A stretch of 64,000 nt of DNA from Mycobacterium pinniadriaticum (GCF_026242045.1 NZ_JAPJDO010000014.1:62001-126000); one strand, 5' to 3'; shown: positions 1 through 9,688, numbered from the stretch's first letter. Numbers and translations: made by a program. The notes: a model not told the origin generated them from the letters alone.

Positions 1-290
1 CCCACACACCGCCGGGGACTTCGGTGACGCTGTCGCTGCACGCCGAGTCGGACCAGGCGGTGTTGCGGGTGGCCGATGACGGTCCGGGCATCCCGGCCGA
101 GTTGCAGTCCGAGGTGTTCGAGCGCTTTGCCCGCGGTGACACGTCGCGCTCCCGCAAGGGCGGATCCACCGGGCTGGGTCTGGCGATCGCCTCGGCCGTG
201 GTGCGCGCGCACGGCGGCAGCATCGAACTGCGTAGCGTCCCCGGCTGGACCGAGTTCACGGTGCGGTTGCCCCGCGCGGCGCAAACGTGA
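1..290 (+). CDS. Sensor histidine kinase, C-terminal fragment (HATPase domain)
   Basis: Only the last ~95 codons lie in the window; the frame is open from base 3 with no start in view. The fragment is the C-terminal half of a GHKL ATPase domain. The end of an N-box context (HTPPGT) is followed by the G1 box DDGPGIP, the F-box VFERFARGD and the G2 box GSTGLGLAIA. Such kinases autophosphorylate and pass phosphate to a response regulator, presumably encoded upstream. The stop overlaps the next gene's GTG by four bases, so the kinase and the glycosyltransferases are probably cotranscribed. By gene order this could be the TcrY-type kinase that lies near the alkylsulfatase gene in M. tuberculosis; the fragment is too short to decide. 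Confidence 0.9.
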   Translation, partial: HTPPGTSVTLSLHAESDQAVLRVADDGPGIPAELQSEVFERFARGDTSRSRKGGSTGLGLAIASAVVRAHGGSIELRSVPGWTEFTVRLPRAAQT

Positions 291-2083
291 TCTGGGTCCG
301 GCGCTATGGCGGGCTGGCGGTGCTACTGGTGGCGACGGCCGTGCTGTATGTGTGGAATCTGGGTGCTAGTGGTTGGGCCAATCCGTTCTATTCGGCTGCG
401 GCCCAGGCAGGTTCGGAGAACTGGCGGGCATGGCTGTTCGGTTCCAGCGATGCCGCCAACGCGATTACCGTGGACAAGACGCCCGCCGCGCTCTGGGTGA
501 CGGGCCTGTCGGCTCGGCTGTTCGGGGTGACTCCGTGGAGCATCCTGGTGCCGCAGGCAGTGGCCGGGGTCGCGGCGGTCGCGGTCTTGTATATGGCGGT
601 GCGCCGGGTCAGCGGGCCGTGGGCGGGTCTGTTGGCCGGTGCGGTGCTGACGTTGACACCCGCTGCGGCACTGATGTTCCGGTTCAACAACCCCGATGCG
701 CTGCTGGTGCTTTCGCTCGTCGTCGCCGCCTATTTCACCCAGCGGGCGCTTGACCGTGACGCGGCGTGGTGGTGGTTGCCGCTGGCCGGTGTGGCGGTGG
801 GGGTCGGGTTCCTGGCCAAGATGCTGCAGGCCTTCTTGGTGCTGCCCGCGCTGGCGGTGGTGTTCCTGGTCGCCGCCGATGCGCCGATGCGGGCCCGGCT
901 GGTACGGCTGAGCGCCGCGGCGGGGGCGCTGGTGGTCTCGGCTGGCTGGTATCTGCTCCTGGTCGCACTGTGGCCAGTGAGTGCGCGGCCCTACATCGGC
1001 GGCTCGCAGCACAACTCCATCATGGAATTGGCCCTGGGCTACAACGGTTTGGGCCGCTTGACCGGGGACGAGACGGGTGGCCTGGGAAACCTGAACCAGG
1101 ACGCCGGCTGGGCGCGGCTGTTTGGTGCGGAGATGGGTACCTACATCGCGTGGCTGCTGCCGGCCGCGGTCGTCGCGATCGTCGCCGGTCTGGTGATCAC
1201 CCGGCAGGCCCCCCGCACCGATGCCACTCGCGCGGCACTGATGCTGTGGGGCGGCTGGTTGGCGATCACCGCGGTGGTGTTCAGCTTCGCCAACGGCATC
1301 CTGCACCCGTACTACACCATGGCGCTGGCCCCGGCGGTCGGTGCCGGCCTGGCGATCGGCACGGCCGAGCTGTGGCGGCGCCGCACCGACGTCCGGGCTG
1401 CGACCACGCTGACGGGGATGCTCGCGATTACCGTCGTCTTGGCCTTAATTCTGCTGCAACGGGATTCGCAATGGTTGCCGTGGTTGCGGATTGTGATCGT
1501 GGTCGGTGGCATCGCCGCCGCGGTGCTATTGCTGGTGGTGGGCCGCCTGCCCCGACGAGTGGGGTTCGGCGTCGGGGCGCTGGCACTGGTCGCCGCACTG
1601 GCCGGACCACTCGCCTTCGTTCTGGCCACCGTCGCTGCGCCGCACAGCGGTGCCATCCCGTCGGTGGGCCCCGCCAGCGGGCGAGCTGGCCCACCGGGAG
1701 GCATGTTCGAAGCACCCCGACCCGGCGCCGGGCTGACGGCGGCACTGGCCCAGGATTCTGACGAATACACCTGGGCCGCAGCTGTTATCGGATCGAGCAA
1801 TGCCGCCGGATACCAGCTCGCCACCGGATTGCCGGTGATGGCCGTCGGTGGTTTCAACGGTACCGACCCGGCCCCGACCCTCGAGCAGTTCCAGTCCTAC
1901 GTCGAGCAGCGGCGCATCCACTGGTTCGTGCACAGCGCCATGCCCGGATTCATGTTCGGCAACCGGTCCGGCAGCGATGCCGCCGAACAGATCCAGCGCT
2001 GGGTCGCAGCGAATTTCGCCTCTCGCGAGATCGACGGCGCCACCGTCTACGACCTGTCGCGGGGATTCACAGCCGCCGCATAG
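287..2083 (+). CDS. GT39/ArnT-like membrane glycosyltransferase (copy 1)
   Basis: A 598-residue polytopic membrane protein of the PMT/ArnT (GT-C) type, which transfers a sugar from a polyprenyl-phosphate carrier to an acceptor on the outer face of the membrane. The first extracytoplasmic loop carries VDKTPAALWV, the acidic/DK site typical of this group. Other marks are MFRFNNPDALLVL and HPYYTMALAPA, about 10-12 hydrophobic segments, and a soluble tail (IGSSNAAGYQLATGLPVMAV, then VGGFNGTDPAPTLEQF). The GTG start overlaps the kinase stop (GTGA). It is clearly paralogous to the gene at 3369, with the same motifs in the same order. Donor sugar and acceptor cannot be told from sequence. Confidence 0.85.
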   Translation: MIWVRRYGGLAVLLVATAVLYVWNLGASGWANPFYSAAAQAGSENWRAWLFGSSDAANAITVDKTPAALWVTGLSARLFGVTPWSILVPQAVAGVAAVAVLYMAVRRVSGPWAGLLAGAVLTLTPAAALMFRFNNPDALLVLSLVVAAYFTQRALDRDAAWWWLPLAGVAVGVGFLAKMLQAFLVLPALAVVFLVAADAPMRARLVRLSAAAGALVVSAGWYLLLVALWPVSARPYIGGSQHNSIMELALGYNGLGRLTGDETGGLGNLNQDAGWARLFGAEMGTYIAWLLPAAVVAIVAGLVITRQAPRTDATRAALMLWGGWLAITAVVFSFANGILHPYYTMALAPAVGAGLAIGTAELWRRRTDVRAATTLTGMLAITVVLALILLQRDSQWLPWLRIVIVVGGIAAAVLLLVVGRLPRRVGFGVGALALVAALAGPLAFVLATVAAPHSGAIPSVGPASGRAGPPGGMFEAPRPGAGLTAALAQDSDEYTWAAAVIGSSNAAGYQLATGLPVMAVGGFNGTDPAPTLEQFQSYVEQRRIHWFVHSAMPGFMFGNRSGSDAAEQIQRWVAANFASREIDGATVYDLSRGFTAAA

Positions 2084-2127
2084 GGAAGACCAATTGCACC
2101 CTCACCGGCACGCCCGACGATCGAATC

Positions 2128-3369
2128 ATGACCATCACCGACGTCCCCGTGGCACGCCGACGCAACGTCGCACTGATCGCTTCCGACCGCGACGTGCCCG
2201 TGCTCGACGTCGTCGTACCGGTGTACAACGAGCAGGCCGTGCTGTCCGACTCGATTCACCGGCTCTATCGCTATCTGCGGGAGGACTTTCCGTTCTCGTT
2301 CCGGATCACCATCGCCGACAACGCCAGTATCGACGCCACCCCGGTGATTGCCGCCGAACTGTCTATCGAGCTGCCCGAGGTGCGCACGGTGCGCCTCGAG
2401 CAGAAGGGCCGCGGCCGGGCGCTGCACGCGGTGTGGTCGACGTCGGACGCGCCCGTGCTGGCCTACATGGACGTCGACCTGTCCACGGATCTGGCTGCGC
2501 TGGCGCCGCTGGTGGCCCCGCTGGTCTCCGGGCATTCCGATCTCGCCATCGGCACCAGGCTGGGGCGTGGTTCCCGGGTGGTGCGCGGTGCCAAGCGGGA
2601 AATCATCTCGCGCTGCTACAACCTGATCCTTCGCTCGACGCTGGCGGCGAAGTTCAGCGACGCCCAATGCGGGTTCAAGGCGATCCGCGCAGACGTCGCC
2701 GCCGAGCTGCTGCCCTATGTCGAGGACACCGGCTGGTTCTTCGACACCGAGCTGCTGGTCCTCGCCGAACGCAGCGGCCTGCGCATCCACGAGGTTCCCG
2801 TCGACTGGATCGACGATCCCGACAGCCGGGTGGACATCGTGGCCACCGCAGTCGCCGACCTGAAGGGAATCGCGCGCTTGCTCAAGGGTTTCGGGACCGG
2901 ACAGATTCCGGTGCAGGCGATCGGCGCGCAATTCGGCAACCGCGCCGGCGCGCCCAGGTCGCTGCTGAACCAGACCGTGCGTTTCGCGGCCATCGGTATC
3001 GGGTCCACGCTGGCCTACCTCGTGCTGTTCCTGCTGTTGCGCCCGATCGGGGCCCAGGGCGCCAACCTGATCGCCCTGCTGGTGACCGCGGTCGCGAACA
3101 CCGCGGCCAATCGGCGGTTCACGTTCGGCGTGCGCGGTCGCACCGGCGTGGCCCGCCACCAGTTCGAGGGATTCGTCGTCTTCGGCATCGGGCTGGCACT
3201 GACCAGCGGTGCCCTTGCTGTGTTGCACACCCTGGGCGAGCCGCCGCGCATCGTCGAACTGCTGGTGCTGATCGCGGCCAACCTGATGGCCACCGTTGTC
3301 CGCTTCGTACTGCTGCGCGGCTGGGTGTTCCATCCCCGTCGCACCGGCCAGACTGTGGGAGATAAGTAA
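2128..3369 (+). CDS. GT2 glycosyltransferase fused to GtrA-like membrane domain
   Basis: A 413-residue protein. Residues ~25-240 are a Dpm1-like GT2 domain (VVVPVYNE at the N-terminus, DVD at Asp115-Asp117 in YMDVDLSTDL, and CGFKAIR further on). From ~285 onward is a GtrA-type four-helix membrane domain (FAAIGIGSTLAYLVLF, then ANTAANRRFTFG). Proteins of this build make a polyprenyl-phosphate sugar on the cytoplasmic face and may help flip it. Its place between two GT39-like transferases suggests it supplies their donor. The stop TAA and the next ATG share one base (TAATG), so translation is probably coupled. Confidence 0.88.
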   Translation: MTITDVPVARRRNVALIASDRDVPVLDVVVPVYNEQAVLSDSIHRLYRYLREDFPFSFRITIADNASIDATPVIAAELSIELPEVRTVRLEQKGRGRALHAVWSTSDAPVLAYMDVDLSTDLAALAPLVAPLVSGHSDLAIGTRLGRGSRVVRGAKREIISRCYNLILRSTLAAKFSDAQCGFKAIRADVAAELLPYVEDTGWFFDTELLVLAERSGLRIHEVPVDWIDDPDSRVDIVATAVADLKGIARLLKGFGTGQIPVQAIGAQFGNRAGAPRSLLNQTVRFAAIGIGSTLAYLVLFLLLRPIGAQGANLIALLVTAVANTAANRRFTFGVRGRTGVARHQFEGFVVFGIGLALTSGALAVLHTLGEPPRIVELLVLIAANLMATVVRFVLLRGWVFHPRRTGQTVGDK

Positions 3370-5270
3370 TGACCCTGCTTGCTGAATACTCAGAGAGTCC
3401 TGCGTTGGTCACGTCGCAGGAAGGAACGCGCGCGGTACGGCCGCGGTGGGCTCGGCCCGCCCTGGCGGTGCTGCTGGTGGCGACCGCAGTGCTCTACCTG
3501 TGGGGCCTCGAGGCTGCCGGGTGGGCCAACGAGTACTACGCGGCCGCCGTGCAGGCCGGCACGCAGAGCTGGAAGGCCTTGCTGTTCGGTTCACTCGACG
3601 CCGGTAATGCGATCACTGTGGACAAGCCGCCCGCCTCGCTGTGGGTGATGGCACTGTCCGGCCGGATCTTCGGCTTCAGCACGCTGTCGATGCTGGTGCC
3701 CCAGGCTTTGATGGGTGTGGGCGCCGTGGCGCTGGTCTACGGCGCGGTGCGCAGGGTCAGCGGCTATGGTGCTGGCCTGTTGGCCGGTGCGGTGTTGGCG
3801 CTGACCCCGGTGGCGGCGTTGATGTTCCGCTTCAACAACCCCGACGCGCTGCTGGTGCTGTTGATAGTGGTTGCGGGCTACTGCATGATCCGTGCCCTCG
3901 ACGGCAAGTCCACTCGCTGGATCGCGCTGGCCGGTGTCGCCATCGGATTCGCGTTCCTGGCCAAACTGCTGCAGGCCTTGCTGGTGACACCGGCCTTCGC
4001 GTTGGTGGTGTTGGTCGCCGTCGGCGGAACAGTGTGGCAGCGGCTGCGCGATCTGGCGGTCGGCTTGATCGCGATGGTGGTCTCGGCCGGCTGGTATCTG
4101 GCTCTGGTCAGCTGGTGGCCCAGCGACTCTCGTCCCTACATCGGTGGATCGACCAACAACAGCCTGCTGCAACTGGCCTTGGGCTACAACGGTCTGGGCC
4201 GGGTGTTCGGCGGTGACGGCAATCCCGGCGGCAGTTCGGGCCCCCCCGACGGCCCCGGGCCGATGGGCGGCTCGCCGATGTTCGGCGGTTCGACCGGAAT
4301 CACCCGCATGTTCGGTGAGTCGATGGGTACCGAGATCTCCTGGCTGCTGCCGGCCGCGTTGATCGGACTGATCGCGGGGCTGTGGTTCACCCGGCGTGCG
4401 CCGCGTACCGATAGAACCCGCGCTTCGCTGCTGCTGTGGGGCGGCTGGCTGGTGGTGACCGTCGTGGTGTTCAGCTTCATGAAGGGGATCATGCATCCCT
4501 ACTACACGGTTGCCCTGGCTCCGGCGATCGCCGCGGTGTTGGGCATCGGTATGCGAGAACTGTGGCGCGGCAGGCAGTTCGCAGTTTCCCGCGTGGTGTT
4601 GGCGTCGATGCTGATGGCCACCGGGGTGTGGAACTTCATCCTGCTCGACCGCACTCCGGAGTGGCTGCCGTGGCTGCGTTGGGTCGTGCTGGGCGGTGCG
4701 GTCGTGGTGGCCGCTGTGCTGCTGGCCGGTGGACATCGCCTCGGCCGGTGGACGGTGACCGTTGCCGCGGCGGGCCTGCTGGTCGGGCTGGCTTCGACGG
4801 CGGCGTACACCGTGGAGACGATCTCCGTCAATCATGGTGGGGGTGTGCCGACCTCGGGCCCAAGCCGCTCGGGCGCCGGCGTCGGCGGCCCCGGCGGGCC
4901 GGGGGAGCAGCAGGCCCCGGACAACGCCGAACTGAAGGGACTGTTGACTCAGGCGGACGATCGGTGGGCCGCGGCCACTGTCGGCTCACACACCGCTGGC
5001 AGTCTGGAGCTGAGCACCGGGACGTCGATCATGTCGATCGGTGGCTTCAACGGCGGCGACGACTCGCCGACGCTGGAGCAATTCCAGGCCTATGTTGCCG
5101 AGGGATGGGTCCACTACTTCATTGTGGGCAACGGTCCTGGCGGCGGGCACCGTGGTGGTCCCGATGGGGACTCGAACGCCGGTGGCCAGATCACCCAGTG
5201 GGTCCAGCAGCACTTCACCGCGCAGGACGTGGGCGGGACAGAGGTGTACGACCTGACCTCGCCGAACTGA
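3369..5270 (+). CDS. GT39/ArnT-like membrane glycosyltransferase (copy 2)
   Basis: A 633-residue paralogue of the gene at 287. It shares VDKPPASLWV in the first outer loop, the same MFRFNNPDALLVL and HPYYTVALAPA blocks, and the same C-terminal soluble domain with SIGGFNGGDDSPTLEQFQ. It differs by a Gly/Pro-rich loop near residues 277-310 and another around 495-515 (GVGGPGGPGEQQ). Its ATG overlaps the GT2-GtrA stop by one base. The two transferases may use the same lipid-linked sugar on different acceptors; that is inference. Confidence 0.86.
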   Translation: MTLLAEYSESPALVTSQEGTRAVRPRWARPALAVLLVATAVLYLWGLEAAGWANEYYAAAVQAGTQSWKALLFGSLDAGNAITVDKPPASLWVMALSGRIFGFSTLSMLVPQALMGVGAVALVYGAVRRVSGYGAGLLAGAVLALTPVAALMFRFNNPDALLVLLIVVAGYCMIRALDGKSTRWIALAGVAIGFAFLAKLLQALLVTPAFALVVLVAVGGTVWQRLRDLAVGLIAMVVSAGWYLALVSWWPSDSRPYIGGSTNNSLLQLALGYNGLGRVFGGDGNPGGSSGPPDGPGPMGGSPMFGGSTGITRMFGESMGTEISWLLPAALIGLIAGLWFTRRAPRTDRTRASLLLWGGWLVVTVVVFSFMKGIMHPYYTVALAPAIAAVLGIGMRELWRGRQFAVSRVVLASMLMATGVWNFILLDRTPEWLPWLRWVVLGGAVVVAAVLLAGGHRLGRWTVTVAAAGLLVGLASTAAYTVETISVNHGGGVPTSGPSRSGAGVGGPGGPGEQQAPDNAELKGLLTQADDRWAAATVGSHTAGSLELSTGTSIMSIGGFNGGDDSPTLEQFQAYVAEGWVHYFIVGNGPGGGHRGGPDGDSNAGGQITQWVQQHFTAQDVGGTEVYDLTSPN

Positions 5271-5400
5271 CCCCATGGGCCGGACCAGGTTAACGAACGG
5301 GGTATCTCGGGCGGCGGAACTGCTACAGCGAATGCTGCGGGCGCTCCACCTCCGTACCATCTGAGACGCTATCCGGCGATCTGATGGAGGGAGCACCGTC

Positions 5401-7659
5401 GTGGGCCATGCCGCACACATCGGCAGATTGGGAGCACTGGCGGTAATGCTGGGAGTCGGCACGGCGCTGGCGAGCGCGCCGTGTGCCTTCGCCCAGCCCG
5501 ACGGCGCATCGTCTTCGTCCGGCGCGGCATCGAGCTCGAAGCCGGCAGCAGGGACAGGCCGTAGTGCGGCAACCAGGGGACCACGCGCTGCCACCGGGGT
5601 GTCGCCGTCAGCTGGTAGATCTGGTCGGACAGCGGCTGCGGCCCCCGTCCTCGCAGGCGGAAGAACGGCGAAGCCTCGTCACATCTCGACCGGCGCCAAA
5701 ACAACTGCGGCGGCGGTGAACACCGTCAGTCACGACGCGGACGCTCCGGCGTCCGCCGACCCGATTTCGGCGGCCACTACCGTGCCCGCGCCGACCTCAA
5801 GCACCCTGGGTACCTCGCGGCGGCCGGCGCGGGTCGTTGCCCCGGTCTCACCCGGCGCGACGAAGCTACCCGCCCCAGGCGTGGTTCTGGAGGGGTTGAG
5901 TTCGACACTGAAATCGTTGCTGGGTAACGGGAATGGTGGCACACCGCCGCAGGCGCCGCTGGTCTGGTCTGTCCTGTCCTTGGTGGGCAGCGAGCTGCAG
6001 CGCCTCGCGGGTGGCCTGTCCGCCGGCTCCACCGGTGCAGTCACAACCAGCGAGACGACCAGCCCCAACCTTCTGGTCAATCCGGGTGCGGAGTTGGGCG
6101 ATGCGGCGGGGTTGGGCAACAGCACGGTCAGCGTGCCCGGGTGGACGGCGACCGGCGTTCCGACGGTGGTCCAGTACGGAGAGCTCCGCAATTCCTGGCC
6201 GATCGGACTGAGCTTCGCCTGGCCCAACCTTCCGCCGTTCCTGTCGTTCCCGGGCACCAACGCCGCACCCCCCAACGGCGGCAACCAGTTCTTCGGCGGT
6301 GGCAACGTCGCGAGTTCCGCACTGTCCCAATCAGTGGATCTCAGCGACGCCAGCGCCGAAATCGATGGCGGCGCGGTAGCGTTCAACCTGAGCGGATATC
6401 TGGGCGGCTACCTGCTGGACCCGTCGTTCGCCACCGTGAAAGTCACCTTCCTCGACCAGAATCAGCTCTACCTCGGTAGCTCGACCATCGGGCCGGTCAC
6501 CAATCTCGAACGCTGGGGATTGACCGGGTTCCGGCAGCGCACCAGCGTCGGGACCATACCGGTGGGTACTCGCAGTGCCGAGGTGACGCTCACCTTCCAC
6601 GACCTGAATCCGGTGGTGTTCGGCTTCACCGCCCGATACAACAACGCCTACGCCGACAACATCTCGTTCACCATCGGTGCCGATCTGCCCGCGCCTGCCG
6701 ACCCGGCACCGCCGGTGTCCCATGTCGGGCAGCTTGACCACGTGTTCTTGGTCTACATGGAGAACAAGGGCTACAACAGCATCGTCGGAAGCTCCAACGC
6801 GCCGTTCCTCAACAGCCTGATCAACGCCTACGGATTCGCCGATGACTACTACGGGGTGACCCACCCCAGCTTGCCGAACTACTACGCGATAGCCGGCGGA
6901 CAGGTCTTCGGCAAGACCTACAACTGCGAGTCGGTCTGCATCGACGAACCGAACAACCTGGCCTTCAACATCGACGCCGCCGGGAAGACGTGGGCGGCCT
7001 ACGCCCAGAGCCTGATGCCGGGTCAAGACCCCTTGGTGTCGTCGGGGGACTATTCGACCGACCAGACACCCTGGCCGGTGTTCGCCGGAATCGGCGACAA
7101 CCCGTCCTACGCCGCCGAGCACATTCTGCCGTTGTCCCAGATGGCCGTCGATCTCCAATCGGACGCCACCACACCGGACTTCGTGTGGTTCGCCCCGGAC
7201 GAAGATTCCAACGGCGAAGGCCCGGTCGACGGCCTGAGCGGCGTCGCGCACTTCGTGCTGGGGCAGATCGACCCACGCCACCAGTACAACGTGCCGGCGC
7301 TGGATCAGTTCCTGCAGGAGAACGTGCCGACGATCCTGAACTCCGAGGTTTGGGCCACGACGAAGTCCGTGCTGATCGTCACTTTCGACGAGGACAACAA
7401 CAACATCACGCTGGGTATCGGCAACGAGGGGAACCACGTCGTCACGGTCGTGATCCCGTCGCCGCTCGCGGTCAGCGAGGGCGGTATGCGTGGCGGTGCC
7501 TTTGTCGTCACCGACCGCTACGACCACTACAGCACGCTGCGCACCATCGAGGAGGCCCTCGGGCTGCCGACGATGACCAACAACGACAAGTACGCCGAGC
7601 CGCTCAACGGCTTCTGGACCGATCAGAGCGGCACTTCCGCCGGCGACGTGCTGGTCTAG
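5401..7659 (+). CDS. Secreted phosphoesterase-family protein
   Basis: A 752-residue exported protein. The GTG start follows a strong GGAGGGAG ribosome site. The N-terminus is signal-like (ALAVMLGVGTALASAPCAFA). A low-complexity Ser/Ala/Pro linker follows to about residue 215, then a carbohydrate-binding-like beta domain (~220-430: LLVNPGAELGD, GGNQFFGGGN, NAYADNISF). From ~440 comes a phosphoesterase (alkaline phosphatase superfamily) domain with VYMENKGY, THPSLPNYYAIAGG and IVTFDEDNNN. Members hydrolyse phosphate esters such as phospholipids or acid-phosphatase substrates outside the cell. The substrate here is unknown. A start further downstream is possible but would lose the signal peptide. 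Confidence 0.82.
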   Translation: MGHAAHIGRLGALAVMLGVGTALASAPCAFAQPDGASSSSGAASSSKPAAGTGRSAATRGPRAATGVSPSAGRSGRTAAAAPVLAGGRTAKPRHISTGAKTTAAAVNTVSHDADAPASADPISAATTVPAPTSSTLGTSRRPARVVAPVSPGATKLPAPGVVLEGLSSTLKSLLGNGNGGTPPQAPLVWSVLSLVGSELQRLAGGLSAGSTGAVTTSETTSPNLLVNPGAELGDAAGLGNSTVSVPGWTATGVPTVVQYGELRNSWPIGLSFAWPNLPPFLSFPGTNAAPPNGGNQFFGGGNVASSALSQSVDLSDASAEIDGGAVAFNLSGYLGGYLLDPSFATVKVTFLDQNQLYLGSSTIGPVTNLERWGLTGFRQRTSVGTIPVGTRSAEVTLTFHDLNPVVFGFTARYNNAYADNISFTIGADLPAPADPAPPVSHVGQLDHVFLVYMENKGYNSIVGSSNAPFLNSLINAYGFADDYYGVTHPSLPNYYAIAGGQVFGKTYNCESVCIDEPNNLAFNIDAAGKTWAAYAQSLMPGQDPLVSSGDYSTDQTPWPVFAGIGDNPSYAAEHILPLSQMAVDLQSDATTPDFVWFAPDEDSNGEGPVDGLSGVAHFVLGQIDPRHQYNVPALDQFLQENVPTILNSEVWATTKSVLIVTFDEDNNNITLGIGNEGNHVVTVVIPSPLAVSEGGMRGGAFVVTDRYDHYSTLRTIEEALGLPTMTNNDKYAEPLNGFWTDQSGTSAGDVLV

Positions 7660-7672
7660 CGTCCCGGCGATC

Positions 7673-7695
7673 GCCCCGTTGTTCGCGATCGGGGC
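7673..7695. terminator. Weak hairpin after phosphoesterase
   Basis: GCCCCG at 7673-7678 pairs with CGGGGC at 7690-7695 around an 11-base loop, 14 bases after the phosphoesterase stop. The short stem has no T-run, so this is only a possible terminator. Confidence 0.35.
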
Positions 7696-7737
7696 AATCG
7701 TGTGCCAAGGTTGGCGCTCTGCGCAAGGATTCGGGGT

Positions 7738-9615
7738 ATGGATCACAAACCACCCGCCGCGGCCATCGAAGCTGCCCATGCCGAGCACCTGAAGTCGCTG
7801 CCGTTCGAGGACACCGCCGACTTCGCCGACGCTGACCGCGGCTTCATCGCGGCGATGGCGCCGTGTGTGGTCAAGGCGGCTGACGGGCGGGTGGTGTGGG
7901 ACAACGACGCCTACGGCTTCCTCACCGGTGACGCGCCGACCTCGGTTCATCCGAGCCTGTGGCGGCAGAGCACGCTGGCCGCCAAGCAGGGCCTCTATGA
8001 GGTCGTCGAGGGCATCTACCAGGTGCGCGGGCTGGACCTGTCCAACATCAGTTTCATCGAGGGCGACACCGGCATCATCGTCATCGATCCGCTGGTCTCC
8101 ACCGAGACCGCGGCGGCCGCGCTGGCGCTCTACCGGGCGCACCGAGGCGACCGGCCGGTCGTCGCGGTGATTTATACCCACTCCCACGTCGATCACTTCG
8201 GTGGTGTTCTGGGAGTGACCACTCAGGCCGAGGTCGACGCGGGCAAGGTCGCGGTGCTGGCCCCGGAAGGATTCACCGAGCACGCGGTCCAGGAGAACGT
8301 CTACGCCGGCACCGCGATGGCGCGCCGGGCGGGCTATATGTACGGCGCGGTCCTGGAACGGGGACCGCAGGGGCAGGTCGGCTGCGGGTTGGGGCAGACC
8401 CCGTCGACCGGTGAGGTGGCCATCATCGTGCCCACCGTCGACATCACCACTACTGGTGAGAAGCACACCATCGACGGCATCGAGATCGAATTCCAGATGG
8501 CGCCGGGTACCGAGGCACCCGCCGAGATGCACTTCTACTTCCCGAAATTCCGCGCACTGTGCATGGCCGAGAATGCCACCCACAACCTGCACAACCTGCT
8601 GACCCTGCGCGGGGCGCTGGTTCGCGATCCGCATGCATGGGCGGGTTATCTCACCGAAGCCATCGACACCTTCAGCGATCGCTCCGATGTGGTCTTCGCC
8701 TCGCACCACTGGCCGACATGGGGCCACGACAATATCGTCGAGTTCCTTTCCCTACAGCGGGATCTCTACGCCTACCTGCACGACCAGACCCTGCGGCAGC
8801 TCAACCAGGGCTACACCGGTATCGAGATCGCCGAGACCTTCCAGATGCCGCCCGCGCTGGACAAGGCGTGGCACGCCCACGGCTACTACGGTTCGGTCAG
8901 CCATAACGTCAAAGCCGTCTATCAGCGCTACATGGGGTGGTTCGACGGCAACCCCGGGCGACTGTGGGCGCACCCGCCGGAGGCGATCGGCCCGCGCTAT
9001 GTCGAGGCCATGGGCGGGGTCGATCGGGTGGTCGAACTCGCCCGGACGGCGTTCGACGGTGGTGACTACCGTTGGGCGGTAACGCTCCTCGACCACGTGA
9101 TGTTCACCGACGAGAACCATGCCGGTGCCCGGACCCTCTACGCGGATACCCTCGAGCAGATGGCATACGGCGCCGAGTGCGCGACGTGGCGCAACTTCTT
9201 CCTCTCCGGGGCCACCGAGTTGCGCGACGGGAATTTCGGCACGCCCACCCAGGTGTCGCCGACGACTCTGCTCGCTCAGCTCACCCCGGAGCAGATGTTC
9301 GATGTCCTGGCGATCAGCGTGAACGGGCCGCGGGCCTGGGACCTCGAGATCGCGATCGATATGACCTTCGCCGATCTCGACACCAATTATCGGCTCACCC
9401 TGCGCAACGGCGTGCTGGTCTACCGACAGTGCCCGGCCGAGGAATCGACCGCGACCGTCACCGTTCGGCTGGCCAGCAAGCTGCGGTTATTGGCTGTCGC
9501 GGCAGGCGATTTCGCCTCACCGGGCATGGACATCAGCGGTGACGCCTCGGCTCTGCAGACGCTGCTCGGGGTGCTCGACCGGCCCGACCCGAGCTTCAAC
9601 ATCATCACGCCGTAG
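7738..9615 (+). CDS. Alkyl sulfatase-like metallo-beta-lactamase-fold hydrolase
   Basis: A 625-residue protein with the SdsA1/BDS1 alkylsulfatase layout. The metallo-beta-lactamase domain has the Zn motif THSHVDHFGG (His148, His150, Asp152, His153) and later zinc-ligand regions AENATHNLHN and SHHWPTWG. A helical dimerisation region follows, and the C-terminal ~120 residues form an SCP2-like lipid-binding domain. Such enzymes cleave sulfate from primary or secondary alkyl sulfates, giving alcohols that enter fatty-acid oxidation; this fits the CoA-metabolism genes next door. I chose the ATG at 7738 because homologues start close to this point; a GTG at 7702 would add 12 residues. It matches the position of M. 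tuberculosis Rv3762c. Confidence 0.87.
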   Translation: MDHKPPAAAIEAAHAEHLKSLPFEDTADFADADRGFIAAMAPCVVKAADGRVVWDNDAYGFLTGDAPTSVHPSLWRQSTLAAKQGLYEVVEGIYQVRGLDLSNISFIEGDTGIIVIDPLVSTETAAAALALYRAHRGDRPVVAVIYTHSHVDHFGGVLGVTTQAEVDAGKVAVLAPEGFTEHAVQENVYAGTAMARRAGYMYGAVLERGPQGQVGCGLGQTPSTGEVAIIVPTVDITTTGEKHTIDGIEIEFQMAPGTEAPAEMHFYFPKFRALCMAENATHNLHNLLTLRGALVRDPHAWAGYLTEAIDTFSDRSDVVFASHHWPTWGHDNIVEFLSLQRDLYAYLHDQTLRQLNQGYTGIEIAETFQMPPALDKAWHAHGYYGSVSHNVKAVYQRYMGWFDGNPGRLWAHPPEAIGPRYVEAMGGVDRVVELARTAFDGGDYRWAVTLLDHVMFTDENHAGARTLYADTLEQMAYGAECATWRNFFLSGATELRDGNFGTPTQVSPTTLLAQLTPEQMFDVLAISVNGPRAWDLEIAIDMTFADLDTNYRLTLRNGVLVYRQCPAEESTATVTVRLASKLRLLAVAAGDFASPGMDISGDASALQTLLGVLDRPDPSFNIITP

Positions 9616-9618
9616 TCT

Positions 9619-9688
9619 TCCCGGTGAGCAGACGCAGAATCGCACGAAACGCCCTGAAAATGTGCGATTTTCTGTCTGCTCGCCGGGA
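9619..9688. repeat. Long imperfect inverted repeat between convergent genes (probable bidirectional terminator)
   Basis: Arms of 27 bases at 9619-9645 and 9662-9688 match at 24 of 27 positions (left arm begins TCCCGGTGAGCAGACGCAGA). They are separated by a 16-base loop and fill the gap between two convergent genes. The transcript would form a very stable hairpin on either strand. The GAGCAGACGCA core resembles a family of intergenic palindromes I remember from other mycobacterial genomes, but only one copy is in this window. Confidence 0.7.

Noticed and set aside
6331..8727. Very long open frame (~798 codons) on the minus strand
   Set aside because: It lies antisense to two clear genes (phosphoesterase and alkylsulfatase), has an arginine/glutamine/histidine-rich composition and no motif; typical shadow frame in GC-rich DNA.
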